In this document: piece by piece, positions 7,285 through 12,828 of the stretch
Layout: each line of letters begins with the position of its first letter
Position numbering within the stretch: the first letter of the stretch is position 1
NCBI GenBank assembly: GCA_964455975.1
Contig: CAYVYP010000027.1
Location: 1-18,649, forward strand
Reading direction: 5' to 3'
DNA length: 18,649 nt
Source of the DNA: JAETTH01 sp964455975
Lineage (GTDB): Bacteria; Bacillota; Clostridia; TANB77; CAG-508
Notes under the pieces: generated by a model
Told to the model about the DNA's origin: nothing
Seen by the model: the letters and a program-made list of their open reading frames with translations, nothing else
The model's database searches: none
Position numbers and translations under genes: made by a program

Positions 7285-7503
7285 GTGGCAAAAGAGGATG
7301 TAATAGAAGTAGAAGGTACTGTTATAGAAACATTACCAAATACTAACTTTAAAGTTGAACTTGAAAATGGACATCAAGTGTTAGCACATATTTCAGGAAA
7401 ACTTAGAATGAATTATATAAAAATATTACCAGGAGATAAGGTAAAAGTAGAACTTTCTCCATATGATTTAACTAAAGGAAGAATTACTTGGAGAGGTAAA
7501 TAA
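7285..7503 (+). CDS. infA: Translation initiation factor IF-1
   Basis: IF-1 binds the A site of the 30S subunit during initiation. The 72-residue product is the canonical length and a single OB fold: MAKEDVIEVEGTV start, ENGHQVLAHISGKLRMNYI middle and GRITWRGK end. The start is GTG, set by AAGGAGG about ten bases upstream. It heads the transcription unit of the alpha operon and is followed by a 154-base gap holding a structured element before rpmJ. Confidence 0.98.
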   Translation: MAKEDVIEVEGTVIETLPNTNFKVELENGHQVLAHISGKLRMNYIKILPGDKVKVELSPYDLTKGRITWRGK

Positions 7504-7526
7504 GTTAAAAATAGCTATTTTAATTT

Positions 7527-7607
7527 AATATGATGTTTTAGTGAGATGTGAAATTCCATTTAGCCTGTAATGCTCGCATCTGACATCAAGCATCATATTG
7601 CTAAAAG
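7527..7607 (+). promoter_or_regulatory. Structured RNA element A (predicted pseudoknot) before rpmJ
   Basis: AATATGATG at 7527-7535 pairs perfectly with CATCATATT at 7591-7599. TTTTAGT at 7536-7542, inside this stem's loop, can pair over 7 bp with GCTAAAA at 7600-7606, just outside it: an H-type pseudoknot. The same arrangement and the same 13-base ATATTGCTAAAAG motif recur upstream of rpsM (element B). There is no T-run, so it is not a terminator. A leader-type regulatory RNA or a repeated structured element are the likely readings. Confidence 0.55.
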
Positions 7608-7657
7608 TAAAATGGTAAATAAATTAAAATATATCTAAATTACAGGAGGCGAAAAAA

Positions 7658-7771
7658 ATGAAAGTAAGACCATCAGTTAAAAAAATATGCGAAAAATGTA
7701 AAATCATTAAAAGAAAAGGGGTTATTAGAGTAATTTGCGAAAACCCAAAACACAAACAAAGACAAGGCTAA
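7658..7771 (+). CDS. rpmJ: 50S ribosomal protein L36
   Basis: The 37-codon gene reads MKVRPSVKKICEKCKIIKRK, then GVIRVICENPKHKQRQG. It is the zinc-binding form of L36, with ligands Cys-x2-Cys, a third Cys and the final His. L36 is the smallest large-subunit protein. AGGAGG lies 8 bases before the ATG. Its place between infA and rpsM is the standard one, but the gaps on both sides (154 and 239 bases) are unusually long for this operon. Confidence 0.97.
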   Translation: MKVRPSVKKICEKCKIIKRKGVIRVICENPKHKQRQG

Positions 7772-7784
7772 TTTAAAAATCTGA

Positions 7785-7865
7785 TATTAACACAAGTTTT
7801 GGTAGCGGCTGGAAAAATTATATATTTTTTCATATCTAATTTGTGTTTATATATATTGCTAAAAG
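7785..7865 (+). promoter_or_regulatory. Structured RNA element B (predicted pseudoknot) before rpsM
   Basis: TATTAACACAA at 7785-7795 pairs with TTGTGTTTATA at 7841-7851 (10 of 11 pairs). TTTTGGT at 7797-7803 can pair with GCTAAAA at 7858-7864 outside the stem, with an A-to-G change relative to element A that keeps pairing as G-U. The 3' end is the same ATATTGCTAAAAG found in element A. The span is 81 bases, as in A. It lies about 145 bases before rpsM. Confidence 0.55.
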
Positions 7866-7891
7866 ATTTTAACTATTACTACTTAAAATTT

Positions 7892-7919
7892 ATTACATTA
7901 TATGAAAAATATAATGTGA
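7892..7919 (+). other. AT hairpin in the rpsM leader
   Basis: ACATTATAT and ATATAATGT form a 9-bp stem around GAAAA in the long AT-rich gap between rpmJ and rpsM. It lacks a T-run. Downstream, TTGATA at 7945-7950 with TAAAAA 17 bases later could be a weak promoter for rpsM. Otherwise the gap shows nothing more. Confidence 0.3.
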
Positions 7920-8010
7920 ATAGTATTTTTAAGGACATTTCAAGTTGATAATTTTTTAGAAAAAATTTAAAAATAAAAAATAAAATATAATTTTGGAGGT
8001 GCTAAAATTT

Positions 8011-8382
8011 ATGGCTCGTATAGCAGGAGTAGATTTACCTAGAGAAAAAAGAGTAGAAGTAGGACTTACATACATTTATGGTATAGGATTACCAAGATCT
8101 CAAAAAATACTTGAAAAAGCTGGGATAAATCCAGACACAAGAATAAAAGATTTAACAGATGATCAAGTTCAAGATATAAGAAAAGCAATAGAAGAATTTG
8201 AATATAAACTTGAAGGTGATCAAAGAAGAGAAGTTGCTCTAAATATAAAAAGACTTACAGAAATAGGTTGCTACAGAGGATTAAGACACAGAAAAGGTCT
8301 TCCAGTTAGAGGACAAAGAACAAAAACTAATGCTCGTACATCAAAAGGTCCTAGAAAACTAGTAAGTAAGAGTAAGAAATAA
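8011..8382 (+). CDS. rpsM: 30S ribosomal protein S13
   Basis: S13 lies at the top of the 30S head and forms intersubunit bridges and P-site tRNA contacts. The 123-residue product starts MARIAGVDLPREKRVEVGLTY and ends with the basic tail RKGLPVRGQRTKTNARTSKG. The ATG at 8011 is chosen because TTGGAGGT ends just 10 bases earlier. An in-frame TTG at 7993 lies before that ribosome binding site and would add six residues (MEVLKF) not seen in the family. Confidence 0.97.
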   Translation: MARIAGVDLPREKRVEVGLTYIYGIGLPRSQKILEKAGINPDTRIKDLTDDQVQDIRKAIEEFEYKLEGDQRREVALNIKRLTEIGCYRGLRHRKGLPVRGQRTKTNARTSKGPRKLVSKSKK

Positions 8383-8402
8383 TTAAGGGAGGAATACAAT
8401 CA

Positions 8403-8801
8403 ATGGCTACAAAAAATGTAACAAAGAAAACTGTTGCTAGAAGAAATAGAAAAAACATCGATAAAGGTGCAGCTCATATTCATTCTAGTTTTAATAATAC
8501 AATAGTTACAATAGCAGATGTTCAAGGTAATGTTATATCTTGGGCAAGTGCTGGAGAACTTGGATTTAAAGGTTCAAGAAAATCAACACCATTTGCTGCT
8601 GGAGAAGCTGCAGAAACAGCTGCAAAAGCTGCAATGGAACATGGCCTAAAATCTGTAGAAGTATACGTTAAAGGACCTGGTTCTGGACGTGAAGCTGCAA
8701 TAAGAGCACTTCAAACAGCAGGTTTAGAAATTAGTGTTATTAAAGACGTAACACCAATACCACACAACGGATGCAGACCACCAAAAAGAAGAAGAGTATA
8801 A
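8403..8801 (+). CDS. rpsK: 30S ribosomal protein S11
   Basis: S11 forms part of the 30S platform near the E-site mRNA. The 132-residue protein has a basic N-terminal tail, the HIHSSFNNTIVTIADVQGNV strand region, and the conserved C-terminal VTPIPHNGCRPPKRRRV. GGGAGG precedes the ATG. The downstream gap to rpsD is short, but the expected rpsD start codon is not found there. Confidence 0.98.
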   Translation: MATKNVTKKTVARRNRKNIDKGAAHIHSSFNNTIVTIADVQGNVISWASAGELGFKGSRKSTPFAAGEAAETAAKAAMEHGLKSVEVYVKGPGSGREAAIRALQTAGLEISVIKDVTPIPHNGCRPPKRRRV

Positions 8802-8854
8802 AATAAAAAGAATATAACAAGGGAAAGACCCTTACATTTTAAGAAAGAGGTGTA

Positions 8855-9475
8855 GTAAGTAAAGACGAACAATGCCGTATATGCCGTAGAGAAGGACAAA
8901 AGTTATTCTTAAAAGGTTCAAGATGTTATTCTGATAAATGCAGTATTTCTAGAAGAAATTATGCACCAGGACAAAATGGACAAAAAAAGAAAAAACTATC
9001 TGAATACGGAACACAGTTAAGAGAAAAACAAAAAACAAAATCATTCTATGGAGTTGGAGAAAAACAATTTAGAAAATATTTTGAAATGGCTTCAAATAAA
9101 AAAGGTATAACTGGTGAAAATTTACTTCAAATATTAGAAAGTAGATTAGACAATGTTGTATATAGATTAGGATATGGTTCTTCAAGAGCTCAATCAAGAA
9201 TGCTTGTAACACATGGACATTTTGAAGTTAATGGAGTAAAAGTAAATATTCCATCATACTTAGTAAAAGCTGGAGATATAATTTCAATTAGAGAAATTAA
9301 AAAAGATTCAGCAATAGTTAAAGAAAATGTGGAGAGCAATGCAGCAAGACCAGTTCCAGCATGGCTTGAAAAAGATGTAGAAAAATTAAGTGGTAAAGTA
9401 GTATCATTAGCATCTAGAGAAGATGTTGACCTACCAGTAGAAGAACATTTAATAGTAGAGCTTTACTCTAAATAA
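8855..9475 (+). CDS. rpsD: 30S ribosomal protein S4, no standard start codon
   Basis: S4 nucleates assembly of the 30S body and in bacteria often represses its own operon. The reading frame encodes the complete zinc-type N-terminus: QCRICRREG, then CYSDKC, so Cys pairs correspond to residues 7/10 and 24/29, followed by NYAPGQ and the S4 RNA-binding domain (NVVYRLGYGSSRAQSRMLV). The frame opens after TAA at 8840-8842, and codons 8843-8866 contain no ATG, GTG, TTG, CTG or ATN. The first in-frame ATG (9086) would delete 77 residues. Expected M-S-K-D-E-Q would begin at the GTA of 8855; the nearby AGAAAGAGGTG also looks one G short of a perfect ribosome binding site. A small deletion, an assembly error or an unusual start are possible. 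Confidence 0.88.
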   Translation, partial: VSKDEQCRICRREGQKLFLKGSRCYSDKCSISRRNYAPGQNGQKKKKLSEYGTQLREKQKTKSFYGVGEKQFRKYFEMASNKKGITGENLLQILESRLDNVVYRLGYGSSRAQSRMLVTHGHFEVNGVKVNIPSYLVKAGDIISIREIKKDSAIVKENVESNAARPVPAWLEKDVEKLSGKVVSLASREDVDLPVEEHLIVELYSK

Positions 9476-9569
9476 TAATTAAATTGTAGCAAATAAATAC
9501 GACACAAAATATAAGTCAAAGTTTATTTTAGGAGAAATAGCAATATAAGTTATTTCTAGGGAGGTATAA

Positions 9570-10517
9570 ATGATAGAATTTGAAAAGCCAAATATTAAAT
9601 GCTTAGAAATGGATAATGAAAATAATTATGCAAAGTTTGTTTGCGAACCATTAGAAAGAGGTTATGGAGTAACAATAGGAAATTCTTTAAGAAGAATTTT
9701 AATATCTTCATTACCAGGTAGTGCAATTACAAGTGTTAAAATAGAAGGGGTAGTACATGAATTTTCAACTATACCAAATGTAGTAGAAGATGTACCAGAA
9801 TTAATACTTAATTTAAAAAATGTTAGATTAAAACTAGATCAAAACGAAGAAAAAATAGTAAAAATTGATTTTAAAGGTGAAGGCGAAGTTACAGCTGGAG
9901 ATATTATTACAGATAGTACTGTAGAAATATTAAATCCAGACTTACATATTGCAACAGTTTCTGAAGGTGGAAGCCTAAAGATGGAAATGACAGTAGATAT
10001 GGGAAGAGGTTATAACACTGCTGATAAAAATAAAAAACCAGATCAAGCTATTAATGTACTTCCAATAGATTCAATCTATACACCAGTAAAAAAAGTAAAT
10101 TACTCTGTTGAAAATACTAGAGTTGGACAAATGGTAGATTTCGATAAATTAACAATTGAAGTTTGGACAGATGGAAGCTTAAAACCTTATGAAGCATTAA
10201 GTTTAGCAGCAAAAGTAATGACAGGACATTTAGAACTATTTATAGATTTATCTGAAGCAACTAAAAACACTAAAGTTATGATTGAAAAAGAAGAATCTAA
10301 AAAAGAAAAAGTTTTAGAAATGTCAATTGAAGATTTAGAATTATCTGTAAGATCATTTAATTGTTTAAAAAGAGCTGGAATATCTACAGTTGAAGATTTA
10401 ACAAATAAAACTGAACCTGAAATGATGAAAGTAAGAAATCTTGGAAAAAAATCTTTAGATGAAGTAACAAATAAGTTACATGCATTAGAATTAGATTTTA
10501 GACAAGAAGAAGATTAA
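9570..10517 (+). CDS. rpoA: RNA polymerase alpha subunit
   Basis: The 315-residue protein is full length. The N-terminal dimerisation domain (about residues 1-230) includes FVCEPLERGYGVTIGNSLRR, which initiates RNA polymerase assembly. A linker rich in Lys/Glu follows, and the C-terminal domain (about 245-310) includes SVRSFNCLKRAGI and KVRNLGKKSLDEV, the surface that binds UP elements and activators. GGGAGG precedes the ATG. In the 94-base gap after rpsD, AGAAATA and TATTTCT form a small hairpin just before the ribosome binding site. Confidence 0.98.
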   Translation: MIEFEKPNIKCLEMDNENNYAKFVCEPLERGYGVTIGNSLRRILISSLPGSAITSVKIEGVVHEFSTIPNVVEDVPELILNLKNVRLKLDQNEEKIVKIDFKGEGEVTAGDIITDSTVEILNPDLHIATVSEGGSLKMEMTVDMGRGYNTADKNKKPDQAINVLPIDSIYTPVKKVNYSVENTRVGQMVDFDKLTIEVWTDGSLKPYEALSLAAKVMTGHLELFIDLSEATKNTKVMIEKEESKKEKVLEMSIEDLELSVRSFNCLKRAGISTVEDLTNKTEPEMMKVRNLGKKSLDEVTNKLHALELDFRQEED

Positions 10518-10546
10518 TAGAAAATTAAGCAAGGAGGGAATAAACC

Positions 10547-11071
10547 GTGGCAAGAAATAGAAAATTAGGAAAAACAACTGATATAAGATTATCTATGCTT
10601 AAATGCCAAGCAAGTGATTTATTAATGCATGGTAGAATAGAAACTACTGAAGCTAGAGCAAAAGAAGTAAAAGCAATTGTTGATAGTTTAATTTCTTTAG
10701 CAATAAAAGAAAAAGATAATTTTGAAATGGCAAAAGTAAAAGTTTCACATGCAAAATTAGATACTAAAGGTAATAAAGTTACTGAACTTGTAAAAAGTAA
10801 GAATGGAAAAGAATATCTAAAAGTTGTTAAAGAAACAGTTGAAGAAGACAGAAAAAAAGATATGCCTTCTAGATTAAATGCTAGAAAGAAAATGATGAGA
10901 AAATTAAATAAAGTTAAAGATCAAGAAGGAAATGTAGTTGATTTACCAGGTAAATTATTTGGAGAATTAGCTACAAAATATGCTGATAGAGTAGGCGGAT
11001 ACACAAGAATTGTAAAAGCTGGACCAAGAAGAGGAGACGCAGCAGAAGTAGTTATATTAGAATTAATTTAA
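10547..11071 (+). CDS. rplQ: 50S ribosomal protein L17, with internal insertion
   Basis: L17 lies near the peptide exit tunnel. The N-terminal core (RNRKLGKTTDIRLSMLKCQ and IETTEARAKEVK) and the C-terminal ending (LFGELATKYADRVGGYTRIV, GPRRGDAAEV) are standard. At 174 residues it is about 50-60 longer than typical bacterial L17. The extra sequence is a lysine-rich, charged stretch around residues 57-115, including SHAKLDTKGNKVTELVKSKN. The reading frame is clean, so this is a real lineage-type insertion. The start is GTG after AAGGAGGG. It ends the alpha operon. Confidence 0.96.
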   Translation: MARNRKLGKTTDIRLSMLKCQASDLLMHGRIETTEARAKEVKAIVDSLISLAIKEKDNFEMAKVKVSHAKLDTKGNKVTELVKSKNGKEYLKVVKETVEEDRKKDMPSRLNARKKMMRKLNKVKDQEGNVVDLPGKLFGELATKYADRVGGYTRIVKAGPRRGDAAEVVILELI

Positions 11072-11090
11072 TTTTTATAAATTATAAAAG

Positions 11091-11133
11091 AAGGACAGTT
11101 AGTGAACATAGTTCATAACATTGTCTTTTTTTT
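11091..11133 (+). terminator. Terminator after rplQ
   Basis: GACAGT pairs with ATTGTC as the outer stem and GTGAAC with GTTCAT as the inner stem, with a small internal bulge and a short loop. It is followed by eight T (11126-11133). It closes the alpha operon. Confidence 0.8.
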
Positions 11134-11164
11134 ATGTTGAATTTTGTCCACTATTATCTTGTTT

Positions 11165-11194
11165 TTCACATAATGCATTTATACTTCATATTAT
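11165..11194 (+). promoter_or_regulatory. Probable promoter of the small membrane protein gene
   Basis: TTCACA at 11165-11170 and TATTAT at 11189-11194 each differ by one base from consensus and are 18 bases apart. They lie between the rplQ terminator and the GGGGG ribosome binding site at 11203-11207. Confidence 0.5.
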
Positions 11195-11216
11195 AGCATA
11201 TAGGGGGTATACAAAT

Positions 11217-11570
11217 ATGGCATCTTTCATATTTAATACAATACTTTATACTTTAGCAATATATGGACTTTTTGAAATCATAAAAACTATATATTATATA
11301 TATACATATACAAATTTAAAAGCAGATGGAATTTATCTTATTATAGCTGTAAAAAATCAAGAAAATAAAATAGAAGGATTTTTACGTTCTATTTTATTTA
11401 GATTTATATATGGAAAAGAAGAAAACATAAAAGATATAATAGTAGCAGATTTAGGATCAAAAGATGAAACTAAAAAAATATTAGATAAAATGCAGGAAGA
11501 TTATAGTCAAATAAAAGTAACAACATGGCATGAATGCAAAGATATTATCGATAATATAGATAAGAATTAA
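11217..11570 (+). CDS. Small membrane protein with glycosyltransferase-like segment
   Basis: I do not recognise the family with certainty. The 117-residue product starts at the ATG following AGGGGGT; upstream in-frame codons lie inside the rplQ terminator and are discounted. Residues 4-25 form one hydrophobic helix, so the protein is probably membrane-anchored with the rest in the cytosol. The segment DIIVADLGSKDETKKIL resembles the nucleotide-binding strand of family 2 glycosyltransferases (D-x-S-x-D-x-T), but the protein is too short to hold a full catalytic domain. It stands alone, with its own promoter. Confidence 0.6.
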   Translation: MASFIFNTILYTLAIYGLFEIIKTIYYIYTYTNLKADGIYLIIAVKNQENKIEGFLRSILFRFIYGKEENIKDIIVADLGSKDETKKILDKMQEDYSQIKVTTWHECKDIIDNIDKN

Positions 11571-11598
11571 AAAATTATATTTCGGACAATTAAGAAAT

Positions 11599-11627
11599 TT
11601 GCAAATTTTATGTAAATATGTTAAAAT
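11599..11627 (+). promoter_or_regulatory. Probable promoter of the DGR-target-like gene
   Basis: TTGCAA at 11599-11604 and TAAAAT at 11622-11627 are separated by 17 bases. The transcript would begin just before AAGGC-AAA-GCCTT (11636-11648), a short hairpin that would cap the 5' end. AAGGAGG follows before the ATG at 11680. Confidence 0.5.
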
Positions 11628-11679
11628 GTAGCAGTAAGGCAAAGCCTTTAATTTAAAATTACTTAAGGAGGAAGACAAC

Positions 11680-12534
11680 ATGATGAAGATTACTTTGCAG
11701 GTAAATGGACGGAAAATGACTTTTTCAGAGAGTAAACTTGTCTCTATATTAGAGAACCATTTTTCTGAAAAGGCAAAAGTACCAACACAAGAAAAGGCTC
11801 AGATACCTATCAATTGGGGAGACCATACAAATCCAACCCTGTATCCTGGATATACAAAGATAGAAGGGACTACATGGGAAAAAGGTCCACAGGCGTTGGA
11901 TGAACATGGCTATCCAATGGTATGGATTCCAGCCGCAATAGTAATGCCAAAAGGACTCTCAAGAGTGCATTATGATAATTCGCAATTTTCGGATAATGGA
12001 TATCATGAAGAAATACCAGAGTGGAGACTTAGGCAAATTTATGATGATGGTGGCTTTTGGAGTCCAGCAAATCCAGTTAATGAGAATTGGCAACTTATGG
12101 AGGGAGCTTTACCACTTAACAATGTCAGCTATGAAAATGCGATTATTGGATTTAAAAAGATGAATACAGAAGGCGTAGGATACAAACTAGCATATGGCGC
12201 AGAGATTGACTGCATATGTGAATGGCTAAAAATGAATGGGTATAGCATGACAGACAGCACTGAATGGGGGAATTATTCTAATACTCCTAATCGTAAATAT
12301 GGACTTGCACCCATTGGAAGCAGAAAAGAAGCCCGTACAAGTATAGGCATAAATGATTTTGCGGGAACGCTGTGGTGAATGACCGAAGAAAAGAATGAGC
12401 GTTCGTATTGCGTTGTGCGTGGTGGCTCTTATTACAATATTGGAAGCAATTTTCCAGCTGGCGAGCGCTATTACATTAATACTAACTTTTTCTTCAATAA
12501 TGTTGGCGTATGGGCGGTGCCTTTTAAGAAGTAG
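11680..12534 (+). pseudogene. DGR variable-protein-like gene (C-type lectin/FGE fold), interrupted by TGA
   Basis: Read through one TGA (12376-12378), this gene encodes 284 codons with a formylglycine-enzyme/C-type-lectin fold pattern: PMVWIPAA near residue 90, a GYKLAYGAEIDCICEW core, NDFAGTLW, then VVRGGSYYNIGSN and a C-terminal Asn/Tyr/Phe-rich stretch ending GVWAVPFKK. That ending (12421-12525) resembles the variable region of diversity-generating-retroelement targets, where AAY codons of a template become Tyr, Phe or Ile. The stop falls where relatives have WEWT, cutting the product to 232 residues before the variable region. GC content and codon use (CTG, GCG, CGC, CGG, TCG) differ sharply from all neighbours, indicating transfer. 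No reverse transcriptase, avd or template repeat is in the window. It may be decayed, or TGA may be read through. Confidence 0.65.
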
Positions 12535-12579
12535 CACCGATCACTGTAAAAACTTTTTCATTTTGCAAAGTGAGAACCA

Positions 12580-12620
12580 AGAAGAAAGTCTTGAAAATTT
12601 TTGAGACTTTCTTCTGATTT
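12580..12620 (+). terminator. Hairpin/terminator after the DGR-target-like gene
   Basis: AGAAGAAAGTCT at 12580-12591 and AGACTTTCTTCT at 12604-12615 are perfect 12-bp complements with a 12-base loop, followed by T-rich sequence. It fits a terminator. DGR targets also commonly carry a hairpin soon after the variable region that aids retrohoming, so it could serve both roles. Confidence 0.65.
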
Positions 12621-12693
12621 TATTTTATAAATCCGAAATATATATATAAATATTATATATATAATACATATGAATTATTAAATATAATATAAT

Positions 12694-12741
12694 TTTACTA
12701 TGACATAATCAAATGTAAAATTTACTATGACATTATCAAAT
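12694..12741 (+). repeat. Direct repeats in the recD2 leader
   Basis: TTTACTATGACATAATCAAAT at 12694-12714 recurs at 12721-12741 with one change (ATTATC for ATAATC), 27 bases apart. A partial third copy, TTTACTATG, lies at 12782-12790. They sit in the 294-base region between the foreign gene and the recD2 start, which otherwise holds only AT-rich DNA with several TATAAT-like stretches. They could be operator sites. Confidence 0.55.
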
Positions 12742-12828
12742 AATAATTACATAAATATTGAAAAAAACTTTAAAAATTCTTTTTACTATGGTATAGTTTA
12801 TCTATTAATAGTAAAAGGAGTTTTTATT

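Noticed and set aside
7801..7820. tRNA or other classic RNA gene in the rpmJ-rpsM gap
   Set aside because: No cloverleaf, T-loop or CCA-proximal pattern could be found around the short GC-richer GGTAGCGGCTGG patch; it fits the loop of element B instead.
11121..11216. Upstream start for the small membrane protein
   Set aside because: The extension begins inside the rplQ terminator T-run region; the ATG at 11217 has a proper ribosome binding site.
12376..12378. TGA read as tryptophan genome-wide
   Set aside because: Trp is always TGG in the ribosomal and housekeeping genes and no internal TGA occurs in them; in an AT-rich genome a reassigned TGA would be frequent.
12395..12604. Small forward frame overlapping the variable region
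   Set aside because: It is the +1 shadow of the DGR-target-like frame, without a ribosome binding site or family resemblance.
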